NCBI RefSeq assembly: GCF_017794965.1
Contig: NZ_CP051240.1
Coordinates: forward strand, 3,782,001-3,846,000
Direction of reading: 5' to 3'
Origin: Alcanivorax sp.
GTDB lineage: Bacteria; Pseudomonadota; Gammaproteobacteria; Pseudomonadales; Alcanivoracaceae
Length of the DNA stretch: 64,000 bases
Part shown: positions 7,928-17,991 of the stretch, piece after piece
Numbering within the stretch: position 1 is the first letter of the stretch
How the letters are laid out: each line of letters begins with the position of its first letter
Program-made: the position numbers and the translations under genes
Notes under the pieces: model-generated
Database searches by the model: none
What the model was told of the DNA's origin: nothing
Seen by the model: the letters and a program-made list of their open reading frames with translations, nothing else

Positions 7928-10755
7928 TCCCGATAGTGGAAGGGGCAATTGTTCGCCATAAGGATAGTCAGGATGTCAGGGACATTGGTGTCGTCAAGAA
8001 AGTGTCTGCAGAAGTGCCGGCAAGGGTCAAGGTGTTCTGGGTGCAACGAAAGGTGGATGTCATGCATCCTGAGAGCGATCTTGTCTCGGGTTTCATGCGT
8101 GGGGCAGAGGTCGAGCACCGGCCTGTGAGGGCGACCCAGGATTCACTGGGCACAGGTGTTGTTTGTACGACCCGGGAAGTTGCCGGACATACCCAGCTGC
8201 TGGTCGAATTCCAGGAAAACAACCTTCGAGTCTGGCTGCCTTGGCAGCGGCTACGGCAAGTTCGTGGGCCCTTGCATGGTTTTACCTTGGGGAAGTTTAA
8301 CGTAACCGGTGATGAAGAGCGCCAGCGTCTCCGCCTGCTTTCCTGGGCCATTCAGCTATGGAACGAAAATACCGGAGCATTGGCGACGTTCGATGTAGAT
8401 CCGCTGCCGCACCAGATTCATCTTGTTCAGAGCATCATGGCTTCTGGTCACTACAATTGGTTGATCGCAGATGATGTGGGGCTAGGCAAAACCATTGAGG
8501 TAGGACTTCTGCTTCATGCTGCTATGGCAAAGGGGCATGCAAGGCGAGTACTAATTATTACCCCGGCTGGACTTACCAGACAGTGGAAAGAAGAACTTTA
8601 TGGGAAATTTGGGTTTGAGGGATTCAGGATCTATGGCGATGAATTCCAGATTCACGACCCCCGGGACTGGAAAAAGGAAGATCACGTTATCGGGTCCATG
8701 GATCGTCTCAAGCAAGATGAGCATCTAAACAAGCTGCTTCAAGCTGACACATGGGATTTGGTCATCGTTGATGAGGCGCACAGGCTCAGCCGGAGGGAGT
8801 ATGGTAACAAGCTCGATGCAAGTCAGCGTTACGGCATGCTCCAGAAACTGCGGCATAACTCCAAAACACAAAATGTTTTGCTGCTAACGGCGACCCCTCA
8901 TCAGGGAAAGCAGGACAGCTTCGGAGCCTTGCTGGAACTTCTGGCCCCGGAAAGAAAAAGCGAAATCCGCACCCTGAAGATTAACCCCGAAATTATCGGC
9001 GACATGATCATCCGCAATTACAAGGCGGATGTAACTGATATGGACGGCAATTTCCTGTTTCATGGAAAAACCGTACGCCAGATTGATGTTCCGCTTTCGG
9101 AAGATGCCGTGGAGTTTGATAAAGAACTTCGGGCTTATCTTCGCAAAGGGTATGCAGCGCAGGAGAAGAGTGGAAAAAACACAGGCCGAGCCATCGGCTT
9201 TGTGATGACGGTCTATCGCAAGCTGGCTGCATCCAGCGTGGCAGCTATTCATGCCGCACTGGTGAGACGGCTTGAACGCCTGAAGGGTGAAGAGGCGAGT
9301 ATGGATCGTCCCTATGATGACGAGCGTTATCAGGGGGAGCAGGAAGAAGCAGCGACCCGGAAGACGGAGGCATCACCCTTCTTTCCTGGTGAGGAAAAAA
9401 TCCTTGCAGAGTTGATCGAAAAGGCTGCAGACCTGGAGGAAAATGACGCCAAGCGCCACGCCTTTATGAATGGCCTGGTGGAAACCGTTATCAAGGAAAA
9501 CCACCGGGAAAAAATCCTCGTTTTCACCGAGTATCGAAGTACCCAACAATGGGTCAAAGCGGCACTGGATGATCGCTTTGGTCCCGGTAGCTGTGTTCTT
9601 ATCCATGGTGGCATGGACATGCAAGAGCGGCGGGAAGCTATTGCCACCTTTGAAGAAGAGGACGGTGCCCAGTTCCTCGTGTCCACCGAGGCGGGCGGCG
9701 AAGGCATCAACCTTCAGCATCGTTGCCACATCATGGTGAACTACGATCTGCCCTGGAACCCCATGCGGCTGGTTCAGCGTGTAGGGCGGCTTTATCGCTA
9801 TGGCCAAAAGAAGCGGGTCGTGGTCTTCAATGTCCATCAGTCCGACAGTGCCGACGAGCAGGTGCTCAGTATTCTCTATGACCGCCTGGAAGCCGTGGCC
9901 CAGGACATGGCAAGTGTCCAGAAGCATGAATTTAACGATGCTATCAAAGAAGACGTCCTGGGTGAGCTGGCAGATCTGGTCGACATTGAAGAAGTATTGG
10001 CACAAGCCGCCAGTGACAAGATGGAGCGAACCAGTGAGCGCATTAACGAAGCGCTGGATCGCGCAAAAAATGCCGCTGCAGAACAGCATGATTTATTCAG
10101 GTATGCGGTGAATCTGGACAGCAAAGAGGTCTCGGGAGAGTTGGTCATCACCCTGGATCACCTGCAGGCCTTCATAGAGGGCATGGCAAGTATTGCCGGA
10201 TTCGAGATTCTGGAAAAAACCCACAACGGACTCATTTGGCAGATCAGGCTCGGCGAAGCGGCCATGCAATCCATGGGCGTTTCACGCAGCCGCTTCGGGC
10301 TGACCTTTGATCGAACGCTGGCTGCCAAAAAGCCAGATCTGTTACCCATGAACATGGATAACTGGCTTTTCAAAAACCTCATCAAGCAGGCGCGCAAGTA
10401 TGATTTTGGCGGCACTTCAGTAATGGGCGCGGGTTACCAGTCAGAATCCATCATTGTTGCCGTGGCCCGCTGGCAGAATGATCGTGGTCGGCGCGCCCGT
10501 CAGGAGCTGGCCATGGTGGCACTGGATAACGGCGCAGCTACCCTCAATCCGCCCTGGATCAGCCAGTGGCTGATGCAGCCGTGCTCACCGTCACAGCAGG
10601 TGGAGACGGACAAGGAACAGCGAAAGGCTGCCCTCAAGCTGGCCAACGCCTGCGTCGAAAAATACCTTGCTGAGCAATGCTCTCAGACCCTGCTGCCAGA
10701 CCAGCTGCAGTGGATCACGGCGGGTTGGAAGGGTAAACCGCAAGGGGCGGAGTAA
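7921..10755 (+). CDS. SNF2-family (DrmD-like) DNA helicase/translocase
   Basis: A superfamily 2 ATPase of 944 residues. Motif I is DDVGLGKT (about residue 183), motif II is VDEAH (about 282), motif III is TATPH (about 322). The C-terminal RecA lobe carries TEAGGEGINLQ and QRVGRLYRYGQ (about 587-630). Proteins with this layout translocate on duplex DNA and occur as DrmD in class 1 DISARM and in other restriction-type defence systems. The N-terminal 150 residues hold a beta-rich region before the ATPase core; the last 250 residues are helical and of unknown role. It overlaps the acidic TPR-like gene by seven bases. The helicase assignment is firm; the DISARM relationship rests on domain type and on the methylase two genes downstream. 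Confidence 0.88.
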   Translation: MVIPIVEGAIVRHKDSQDVRDIGVVKKVSAEVPARVKVFWVQRKVDVMHPESDLVSGFMRGAEVEHRPVRATQDSLGTGVVCTTREVAGHTQLLVEFQENNLRVWLPWQRLRQVRGPLHGFTLGKFNVTGDEERQRLRLLSWAIQLWNENTGALATFDVDPLPHQIHLVQSIMASGHYNWLIADDVGLGKTIEVGLLLHAAMAKGHARRVLIITPAGLTRQWKEELYGKFGFEGFRIYGDEFQIHDPRDWKKEDHVIGSMDRLKQDEHLNKLLQADTWDLVIVDEAHRLSRREYGNKLDASQRYGMLQKLRHNSKTQNVLLLTATPHQGKQDSFGALLELLAPERKSEIRTLKINPEIIGDMIIRNYKADVTDMDGNFLFHGKTVRQIDVPLSEDAVEFDKELRAYLRKGYAAQEKSGKNTGRAIGFVMTVYRKLAASSVAAIHAALVRRLERLKGEEASMDRPYDDERYQGEQEEAATRKTEASPFFPGEEKILAELIEKAADLEENDAKRHAFMNGLVETVIKENHREKILVFTEYRSTQQWVKAALDDRFGPGSCVLIHGGMDMQERREAIATFEEEDGAQFLVSTEAGGEGINLQHRCHIMVNYDLPWNPMRLVQRVGRLYRYGQKKRVVVFNVHQSDSADEQVLSILYDRLEAVAQDMASVQKHEFNDAIKEDVLGELADLVDIEEVLAQAASDKMERTSERINEALDRAKNAAAEQHDLFRYAVNLDSKEVSGELVITLDHLQAFIEGMASIAGFEILEKTHNGLIWQIRLGEAAMQSMGVSRSRFGLTFDRTLAAKKPDLLPMNMDNWLFKNLIKQARKYDFGGTSVMGAGYQSESIIVAVARWQNDRGRRARQELAMVALDNGAATLNPPWISQWLMQPCSPSQQVETDKEQRKAALKLANACVEKYLAEQCSQTLLPDQLQWITAGWKGKPQGAE

Positions 10756-10803
10756 GAAGATGAAAAAGCAGAATTTGCATGCGATAGCACAGGACAACAA
10801 CCC

Positions 10804-13707
10804 ATGAGCAGTACCCTCTACGCCCCCGGCGCTCGCGTCGTCATTCGCGATTGCGAGTGGATCGTTCGCCGCGCGGATCCCAGCGACGATGGCGGCTATA
10901 TCCTCACCGTGGATGGCCTGTCCGAGCTGGTTAACGGCAAGAGTGCGCGTTTTCTCAGCCGGCTGGAGGAAGAAGCCGAGGCGATTCAGGTGCTGGACCC
11001 GGCGGAAACCCGTTTCGAGCAGGACATGAGCCCCGGCTTTGAAAAAAGCCGCCTGTTCATCGAGGCCCAGCTGCGTCAGATCACCCCGGCGGATCAGCGC
11101 ATCCATTTGGGCCACAAGGCCGCCATGGACCCGGTGCCCTATCAGCTTGATCCCGCCCTCCAGGCACTGAACCAGCCCCGTCAGCGTATCCTCATTGCCG
11201 ATGCCGTGGGTCTGGGGAAAACCCTGGAAGCCGGCATCCTGATGACCGAACTCATGCGCCGTGGCCGGGGCAAGCGCATCCTCGTGCTCACCCTCAAAAG
11301 CATGATGACCCAGTTCCAGAAGGAAATGTGGAACCGCTTTACCATCCCGCTCACCCGCCTCGACTCCCAGGGCCTGCAGCGGGTGCGCAACAACATCCCG
11401 GGTAACCACAACCCCTTCTATTATTACGACAAGTCGATCATCTCCATCGACACCCTCAAGCAGGACAACGAATACCGCCGCCACCTGGAGCAGGCCTACT
11501 GGGACATCATCGTCATCGACGAATGCCACAACGTGGCAGAGCGGGGCAGCAGCTCCCAGCGCGCCAGGTTGGCGCAGTTGCTGGCGGGCCGCTCGGATAC
11601 CCTCATCATGCTCTCGGCCACCCCCCATGACGGCAAGGCAAAATCCTTCGCCAGCCTGATGAACATGCTCGATCCCACCGCCATCAGCGATCCGGACGAC
11701 TACGCCCGCGAAGACTTCAGCGACAAGGGGCTGGTGATTCGCCGCTTCAAGAAAGACATCCGCGATCAGGTGCAGCAGGAATTCAAGGAGCGTGTGGTCA
11801 AGGACATCCACATGAACGCCTCCCCGGAAGAGGAAGCCGCCTACCAGGCCCTGCTGGATGTGCCCTTTACCTACCGGGGCGAACACAGCCAGACCAAGAA
11901 CGGCCAGCTGGTCCGCATCGGCCTGCAGAAAGCCATCTTCAGCTCCCCGGCAGCGGCGGACATTTCCGTGCAGCAGCGCATCGCCAAACTGCAGAAAAAA
12001 GCCCTGGTCAGCGAAGACGAACAGCACGAAATCCAAAGTCTGAAATCCCTGCTGCTGGCCCTGCGCAATGTCACCCCGGCAGCCTTCAGCAAATACCAGT
12101 CCCTGGTCAAGCTGCTGAAGAGCAAAGACTACGGCTGGAAGAAAACCGACAGCGAAGATCGCCTGGTCATCTTCAGTGAGCGCATCGAAACCCTCAAATG
12201 GCTAAACGACCAGCTGGCCGGTGACATGAAACTCAAGGCGGATTCGGTGCAGATCCTCCACGGCGGCATGAGCGACGTGGAGCAGCAGAGCATCGTGGAA
12301 GAATTCGGCAAACCCGAATCGAAACTGCGCGTGCTGCTCTGTTCCGATGTGGCCTCCGAAGGTATCAACCTGCACTACCTGTCCCACCGCCTGGTCCACT
12401 TCGACCTGCCCTGGTCCCTCATGGTGTTCCAGCAGCGTAACGGCCGGGTAGACCGCTATGGTCAGGAACAGATCCCGATCATCACCTACCTGATCAACCA
12501 GAGCGACAACCCCACCGTCAAAGGGGATCTGCGTATTCTGGAAATCCTCAAGGAAAAGGACGAACAGGCCTACAAGAACATCGGCGACCCGGCTACCTTC
12601 ATGAAGGTCCACGACAGTGAGCAGGAAGAAAGGCTCACCGAAGAGGCCATGGCCGAAGGCATGAACGCGGACGACTTCGATCAGCACTACCAGCCGGAAG
12701 ACAGCAACGAAGGGGATGATCTGCTGTCCCTGTTCCTCAACCCGGAAGCCAGCCAGCCGAAAACCCCGGAGCAGGCAGAGCAGCACACCGTCGAAGACTT
12801 CAGCCTCTTCCCCAACGATTACGAATTCGCCCGTCAGGCCCTGGAAGCCATCAACCGCGAGCGCAACCAGGTCAGCGTCAGCGTCAATAACGAACGCCAG
12901 ACGCTCACCCTCACGCCCCCGGATGATCTCGACTACCGCTTCCGCTTCCTGCCCCCGGAAATCAGCCCGGACAACGGCACCCTGGTACTCACCGCCGACA
13001 AGCCCCGTTTCGAGCAGGAAATCCGCCGCAGCCGCCAGGACGAAAATGCCTGGCCCAAGCTCCACTACCTGTGGCCCCAGCACCCGGCCATCCAGTGGCT
13101 GCAGGACAAACTGCTCGCCCAGGTGGCGCGCCACAGCGCCCCGGTGCTGGCCCTGCCCGATACCGAAGCCGTCAAACAGCAGCTCCAGCCGGAGGAAAGC
13201 GTCTTCCTGGTCAGTGGCCTGATCCCCAACCGCAAGGCCCACCCGGTCATCTGGGAATGGTTCGCCATTCGCTGCCAGGGGGGCGCAGTCACCGAAGTGC
13301 TGCCCGCCCGTGACTGGCTGCAGGCCCTGCAACTGGACAGCAAACTGCCCAACCGCGCCCAGCCGGTAAACCTCGATGCACTGCAAGCCCTGCGTCAGCC
13401 GGTCATTCAGGCCGCCCGCAGCGAAATGCAGCAACGCCAGCAGGTCTTTACCGACCACACTCAGCCACAACTGGATGAAAAACTGGCTGAACTGGCCGCC
13501 CTCAAGGATCGCCAGCTCACCCAGCTGGAGCTACAACTGCAGGGCTCCCAGCAGGCAGAGCACTTCAAGGCCGCCAGAAGGGAAGAGCGTACCAGCCGCA
13601 TTGATCGCATCTTCAATGATTACCAGACCTGGGTCAGCGACACCCTCACCATCGAGCCGGTGCCCTACATCCAGATCATTGCCGCCTTCACCCGCGCCCA
13701 CGGCTAA
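10804..13707 (+). CDS. Second SNF2/SF2-family helicase
   Basis: A protein of 967 residues of the same superfamily as its upstream neighbour but clearly diverged. Motif I is ADAVGLGKT (about residue 130), motif II is IDECH (about 236, so DECH rather than DEAH), motif III is SATPHDGK (about 269), and the C-terminal lobe has SDVASEGINLHY and QQRNGRVDRYGQ (about 512-560). The C-terminal 300 residues include a Gln/Glu-rich coiled coil (about 880-940). It begins 48 bases after the first helicase and ends 27 bases before the methyltransferase. Codons are strongly C-ending, unlike the first helicase. Related helicases sit beside DNA methylases in restriction-like systems, so the two may act as one unit. 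Confidence 0.88.
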   Translation: MSSTLYAPGARVVIRDCEWIVRRADPSDDGGYILTVDGLSELVNGKSARFLSRLEEEAEAIQVLDPAETRFEQDMSPGFEKSRLFIEAQLRQITPADQRIHLGHKAAMDPVPYQLDPALQALNQPRQRILIADAVGLGKTLEAGILMTELMRRGRGKRILVLTLKSMMTQFQKEMWNRFTIPLTRLDSQGLQRVRNNIPGNHNPFYYYDKSIISIDTLKQDNEYRRHLEQAYWDIIVIDECHNVAERGSSSQRARLAQLLAGRSDTLIMLSATPHDGKAKSFASLMNMLDPTAISDPDDYAREDFSDKGLVIRRFKKDIRDQVQQEFKERVVKDIHMNASPEEEAAYQALLDVPFTYRGEHSQTKNGQLVRIGLQKAIFSSPAAADISVQQRIAKLQKKALVSEDEQHEIQSLKSLLLALRNVTPAAFSKYQSLVKLLKSKDYGWKKTDSEDRLVIFSERIETLKWLNDQLAGDMKLKADSVQILHGGMSDVEQQSIVEEFGKPESKLRVLLCSDVASEGINLHYLSHRLVHFDLPWSLMVFQQRNGRVDRYGQEQIPIITYLINQSDNPTVKGDLRILEILKEKDEQAYKNIGDPATFMKVHDSEQEERLTEEAMAEGMNADDFDQHYQPEDSNEGDDLLSLFLNPEASQPKTPEQAEQHTVEDFSLFPNDYEFARQALEAINRERNQVSVSVNNERQTLTLTPPDDLDYRFRFLPPEISPDNGTLVLTADKPRFEQEIRRSRQDENAWPKLHYLWPQHPAIQWLQDKLLAQVARHSAPVLALPDTEAVKQQLQPEESVFLVSGLIPNRKAHPVIWEWFAIRCQGGAVTEVLPARDWLQALQLDSKLPNRAQPVNLDALQALRQPVIQAARSEMQQRQQVFTDHTQPQLDEKLAELAALKDRQLTQLELQLQGSQQAEHFKAARREERTSRIDRIFNDYQTWVSDTLTIEPVPYIQIIAAFTRAHG

Positions 13708-13734
13708 CGAACAGGTTAAACAGGACAACGCCCC

Positions 13735-16700
13735 ATGGCAGTACAAGACAGCGCCGCCACCTTTATCGGCCTCACCAACGACAACGAATTCTTCAGTGCC
13801 CACTACCTGGCCGAAGTGTTCCAGGGTGACTTTGCCGATACCATCAAGGCCTGGGACAGCGAAGAAGACGCAGCCCGCCAGGCCCAGCGGGAAAAAGCCG
13901 AAGCCGCAGGCAAAACCATCAACGAGGCCGCTGGCGGCTTTGCCTTCAGCAGCCCCCACCGGTCCCTGCGTAACCTGAACCAGGATTACTTTGCCCTGCG
14001 CCACAAACTCAAGAGTGAGCGCACCGTCGAACAGCGCATCGCCCTGCAGCGGGAATTCTTTGAATCCTTGCTCACCGTACTCGGCATCCCCTACCAGCCG
14101 GAAAACCGCACCATTGCCGCCAACACGGAACTCCCCGTGCTGGCCGCCCTGGGCGATCAGCTCTGGGTGCTCGGTGCCCTGGATCAACACAACGAAGGCG
14201 AAGACCCGCTCTCCCTTACCCTGCACAAAAGCCAGTTCGTCGGCGCCGGCCCCCATCACGACAAACTCAAGGGCAGCGACTGGTACAGCATCCTCAACGA
14301 GGCCGTCTTCCGCCAGAATCCGCACCACGAAAACCCGCCCCGCTGGGTACTGCTCATCAGCGACCGTCAGGGCATCCTCATCGACCGCTACAAATGGTCC
14401 CAGAACCGCATGCTGCGCTTCGACTGGGAAGAGATCCTCGGCCGCCGCGACGACAAGACCATCAAGGCCACCGCCGTGCTGCTGCACCGCGACAGCCTGG
14501 CCCCCCGCGAAGGCCAGAGTCGTTTGGATTACCTTGATGAACGTAGCCACAAGAATGCCTTTGCCGTTTCCGAAGACCTGAAGTACGCCCTGCGCCAGGC
14601 CATCGAACTGCTCGGCAACGAAGCCGCCAGCCAGCTCATCGAACAGGCCCGCGACCGCAAGGAAGGCATCTACACCGGCAGCAACGCCCTCGATGCCGGC
14701 CAGCTGTCCCGGGAATGCCTGCGCTACATGTACCGCATCCTGTTCCTGTTCTACATCGAAGCCCGCCCGGAGCTGGGCTACCTGCCCGACGACGACACCT
14801 GGCGTCAGGGCTACAGCCTCGACAGCCTGCGCGATCTGGAAAGCGTGCAACTGACTACAGAAGATAGCCGATACGGACGCTACTTCCACGACAGCCTGCA
14901 GCGCATGTTCGGCCTCATCTACAACGGCCACCAGATTAGCCGTCAGGCCGACCAGTACCACGAAAGCACCGGCAACGCCTTCACCCTGCAGGGCCTCGAC
15001 AGCCACCTGTTCGACCCGGCCAAAACGCCCCTGCTCAACAAGGTGGTGTTCAGCAACGACACCTTGCAAAAAGTGGTGCGCTCCATGTCGCTCACCCGCC
15101 CGCAGAAGGGAAAGAAAAGACGTGGCCGCGTCAGCTACACCCAGCTTGGCATTAACCAGCTCGGCGCCGTGTACGAGGCCCTGCTCAGCTACCGGGGCTT
15201 CTTCGCCATCGAAGACCTCTACGAAGTCGCTCCCAAGGGCAACAACATCAACCCCGACGAGCTGGACACCGGCTACTTCGTTACCCGCGAGCAACTGGAC
15301 GAATTCGACGACCAGGAACGGGTCTACGACAGGGACAGCGAAGGCCGCAAAAGCCTGCGCCTGCACCCCAAAGGCAAGTTCATCTACCGCATGGCCGGGC
15401 GCGACCGGGAAAAGTCCGCCAGTTACTACACCCCGGAAGTGCTCACCAAAAGCCTGGTGAAATATACCCTCAAGGAGCGCCTCACCGACGACGTCACCGC
15501 CGACGACATCCTCAACCTCACCGTCTGCGAGCCGGCCATGGGCAGCGCGGCCTTCTTGAACGAAGCCGTCAACCAGCTCAGCGAAGCCTACCTCACCCGC
15601 AAACAGCAGGAGCTCGGCCAGCGCATCCCCCACGAGGATTACCAGCAGGAACTCCAGCGGGTGAAAATGCACATCGCCGACCACAACGTCTACGGTGTCG
15701 ATCTCAACCCCATCGCCGTGGAACTGGCCGAAGTCTCCCTCTGGCTCAATGCCCTCAGCGGCGGCCACACCGTACCCTGGTTCGGCTATCAGCTGTTCAC
15801 CGGCAACAGCCTCATCGGCGCCCGCCGCGAGGTCTACCCCACCATTGCCCTCAAGAAACAACCCAAAGAAGGCCTCTGGTACAACAACGCCCCAAGACGC
15901 CTCCCCCCGGAATCCCTTAATTCAGATGCCGCTGTAGGAACAAACACCCCTGTAGGAGCTTGCTTGCAAGCGAACCCCGGCAATGCCGAAGGCGAGCCGA
16001 ATAAACAAGACACCGGCCCAAGAAAAGAAAACGAAATCTACCACTTCCTCCTCCCCGACCCCGGCATGGTCGGCTACAACGACAAGGTCGCCAAACAACT
16101 GCGCCCGGATGCTTTCAAAAAAATCAAAGCCTGGAAAAAGGACTTCTGTGCCCCCCTGGACGACAGCGAAATCCGCATTCTCCAGAACCTCAGCACCGCC
16201 GTAGACCGCCTCTGGCGCGAGCACACCCAGATGCTCACCCAGGACAGAAAACGCACCGAAGACAGCTACCCCCTCTGGGGCCAGGAGCAGGTGCAGGCAC
16301 ACCACACCAGCACCCGCGAAAAAGACGACATCCGCACCACCGGTATCTTCAACACCCATGCCCGCATCGCGTCCCCCTACCGTCGCCTCAAGCTGGCCAT
16401 GGATTACTGGTGCGCCCTCTGGTTCTGGCCACTGGACAAGGTGGATGCACTGCCTGACCGGCAAAAATGGCTGTTCGACCTCAACACCATCCTCAACAGC
16501 GCCGGCACCTTCCAGTTCGCCGCCGAACAGGAAAGCCTGCTGCCAGAGGGAGTCGATCAGGCTTCCCTCTCCACAAGGGGACAAGCGCAGCGCAGAACAG
16601 CCGAAGGCTGGCCCGAAGGGCGAGCGAAGGATGAGCGAGTAAAGGGTGAGGGAGAGGGGTTGTTTGAAAAACCGGTAGAAGACCTTTTCGCATCGGAAGC

Positions 16701-17991
16701 CCCCCAACAAACCCTGCGCGAAGAAACCCGCGCCGCCCAGGCCGTCAGCACCCCCCGGGGCGAGCTCAACCTGGAAAAGCTGTTCAGGAACCCCGTCTTC
16801 GCCACCCTGAAAATGGCCAACGACTTGGGCGAACACTACCGTTTCTTCCACTGGGAACTGGCGTTCTCGGATTTGTTTGCCACCCGCGGAGGCTTCGACA
16901 TCACCCTGGGAAACCCGCCATGGCGCAAGGTGGAGTGGCAGGAAGGCGGCGTACTGGGGGATTACAACCCGGCGTTTGTGCTACACAACCTCAGCGCCAA
17001 GCAGCTGACCGAAGAACGGGAAGCTGCCTTTGAGCGTAGCCCGGAGTTGGAGCAAGCCTGGTTTGCAGAGCTCGCGGAGGCGGAAGGCTCGCAAGCATTT
17101 TTGAATGGCATGCAAAACTACCCGCAGCTCAAGGGGGTGCAGACCAATTTGTATAAGTGCTTCTTGCCACGGGCTTGGTTCAATGTGAATGAAGAAGGGG
17201 TGAGCGGCTTTGTGCATCCCGAAGGAATTTATGACGACCCCAAAGGTGGGGGGCTGCGCAGAGAAGTCTACCCGCGGCTGCGTCAGCACTTTCAGTTCCA
17301 TAATGAAGGGGGGCTGTTTGCCGAGGTTCACCACGCAACCATATACAGCATCAATGTGTATGGCCCTAAACGTAGTGAGGCTTCCTTCAGTCATATCGCC
17401 AACCTGTTCATTCCCCAGACTGTTGATGTCTGCTTCTCACATGACGGGAGGGGGAAGGTTCCAGGGATCAAGGAGGAAGTAGAATCCACCAGTGGTTCGA
17501 TCAAGAGTATCTGGAACACTAACGGCCACCGCGACCGTATTATCGAAATCAGTCAGCATGAACTGGCTCTGTTTGCGCAGCTGTACGATGAAGTGGGTAC
17601 GGATGCCGTGGAGGCACGGTTGCCTGCGCTGCATGCACGACAGCTCACCAACGTACTGGAAAAGTTCGCCGCTCAACCTCGTCGTTTGGGGGATCTAAAA
17701 GGGCAGTACCTCTCGCTAGAGATGTGGCACGAAACCAATGCCCAGAAAGACGGCACTATCAAACGGGAAACTTGCTTCCCGGCGGAATCAGAGCAATGGG
17801 TGCTGTCCGGTCCCCATTTCTTCGTGGGTAGCCCGTTCTACAAAACCCCGCGAGCAGAGTGCACCAAAAATAGTGACTATGACGTCCTCGACCTGCAAAC
17901 CCTGCCGGACGACTACCTGCCACGCACTAACTACGTACCCGCCTGCGACCCCGCCACCTACCGCGACCGCACCCCCGCGTGCCCTGGGTAG
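13735..17991 (+). CDS. N6-adenine DNA methyltransferase (PglX/Eco57I-like), N-terminal 1418 residues, frameshifted
   Basis: The AdoMet motif CEPAMGSAAFLNEA lies at about residue 600, the NPIAVELAEVSLWLNAL segment at about 660, and the catalytic GNPPW motif at about 1058. This is an amino-methyltransferase of the gamma type, as in PglX, DrmMI and type IIG enzymes. In such systems it marks self DNA at adenine. The frame runs into TAG at 17989, but the next frame continues without a break as protein typical of the same enzyme (see 17979-18932), so a base is missing near the C5 run at 17972-17976. Two repeat units lie inside in frame (about residues 740 and 936-975). Composition shifts to less C-ending codons from about 17000, as expected of a swapped target-recognition domain. 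No nuclease motif is obvious in the N-terminal 250 residues. Confidence 0.85.
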   Translation: MAVQDSAATFIGLTNDNEFFSAHYLAEVFQGDFADTIKAWDSEEDAARQAQREKAEAAGKTINEAAGGFAFSSPHRSLRNLNQDYFALRHKLKSERTVEQRIALQREFFESLLTVLGIPYQPENRTIAANTELPVLAALGDQLWVLGALDQHNEGEDPLSLTLHKSQFVGAGPHHDKLKGSDWYSILNEAVFRQNPHHENPPRWVLLISDRQGILIDRYKWSQNRMLRFDWEEILGRRDDKTIKATAVLLHRDSLAPREGQSRLDYLDERSHKNAFAVSEDLKYALRQAIELLGNEAASQLIEQARDRKEGIYTGSNALDAGQLSRECLRYMYRILFLFYIEARPELGYLPDDDTWRQGYSLDSLRDLESVQLTTEDSRYGRYFHDSLQRMFGLIYNGHQISRQADQYHESTGNAFTLQGLDSHLFDPAKTPLLNKVVFSNDTLQKVVRSMSLTRPQKGKKRRGRVSYTQLGINQLGAVYEALLSYRGFFAIEDLYEVAPKGNNINPDELDTGYFVTREQLDEFDDQERVYDRDSEGRKSLRLHPKGKFIYRMAGRDREKSASYYTPEVLTKSLVKYTLKERLTDDVTADDILNLTVCEPAMGSAAFLNEAVNQLSEAYLTRKQQELGQRIPHEDYQQELQRVKMHIADHNVYGVDLNPIAVELAEVSLWLNALSGGHTVPWFGYQLFTGNSLIGARREVYPTIALKKQPKEGLWYNNAPRRLPPESLNSDAAVGTNTPVGACLQANPGNAEGEPNKQDTGPRKENEIYHFLLPDPGMVGYNDKVAKQLRPDAFKKIKAWKKDFCAPLDDSEIRILQNLSTAVDRLWREHTQMLTQDRKRTEDSYPLWGQEQVQAHHTSTREKDDIRTTGIFNTHARIASPYRRLKLAMDYWCALWFWPLDKVDALPDRQKWLFDLNTILNSAGTFQFAAEQESLLPEGVDQASLSTRGQAQRRTAEGWPEGRAKDERVKGEGEGLFEKPVEDLFASEAPQQTLREETRAAQAVSTPRGELNLEKLFRNPVFATLKMANDLGEHYRFFHWELAFSDLFATRGGFDITLGNPPWRKVEWQEGGVLGDYNPAFVLHNLSAKQLTEEREAAFERSPELEQAWFAELAEAEGSQAFLNGMQNYPQLKGVQTNLYKCFLPRAWFNVNEEGVSGFVHPEGIYDDPKGGGLRREVYPRLRQHFQFHNEGGLFAEVHHATIYSINVYGPKRSEASFSHIANLFIPQTVDVCFSHDGRGKVPGIKEEVESTSGSIKSIWNTNGHRDRIIEISQHELALFAQLYDEVGTDAVEARLPALHARQLTNVLEKFAAQPRRLGDLKGQYLSLEMWHETNAQKDGTIKRETCFPAESEQWVLSGPHFFVGSPFYKTPRAECTKNSDYDVLDLQTLPDDYLPRTNYVPACDPATYRDRTPACPG
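15951..15976 (+). repeat. REP-like unit inside the methyltransferase reading frame
   Basis: TGTAGGAGCTTGCTTGCAAG followed by CGAACC is a full copy of the REP-like unit otherwise found between genes here (for example 47346-47406 and 54717-54791). It is translated as VGACLQAN at about methyltransferase residue 740, in the variable stretch between the motif IV-upstream region and the NPPW motif. The frame stays open. Confidence 0.75.
16541..16660 (+). repeat. Second repeat-like insert inside the methyltransferase frame
   Basis: A Gly/Arg/Glu-rich, low-complexity stretch (about residues 936-975) is encoded by DNA with terminal CCTCTCC and GGAGAGG motifs. The reverse complement of its core (GGGCCAGCCTTCGGCTGTTC) closely matches the sequence at the right end of the window (63953-63990). 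This indicates an intergenic repeat that inserted in frame. Confidence 0.6.

Noticed and set aside
13531..15861. Long minus-strand open frame (776 codons) opposite the methyltransferase.
   Set aside because: Produced by the C/G-ending codon pattern of the plus-strand gene; its translation is low in complexity (Val, Gly, Ala, Glu rich) and lacks motifs, while the plus strand has clear methyltransferase motifs.
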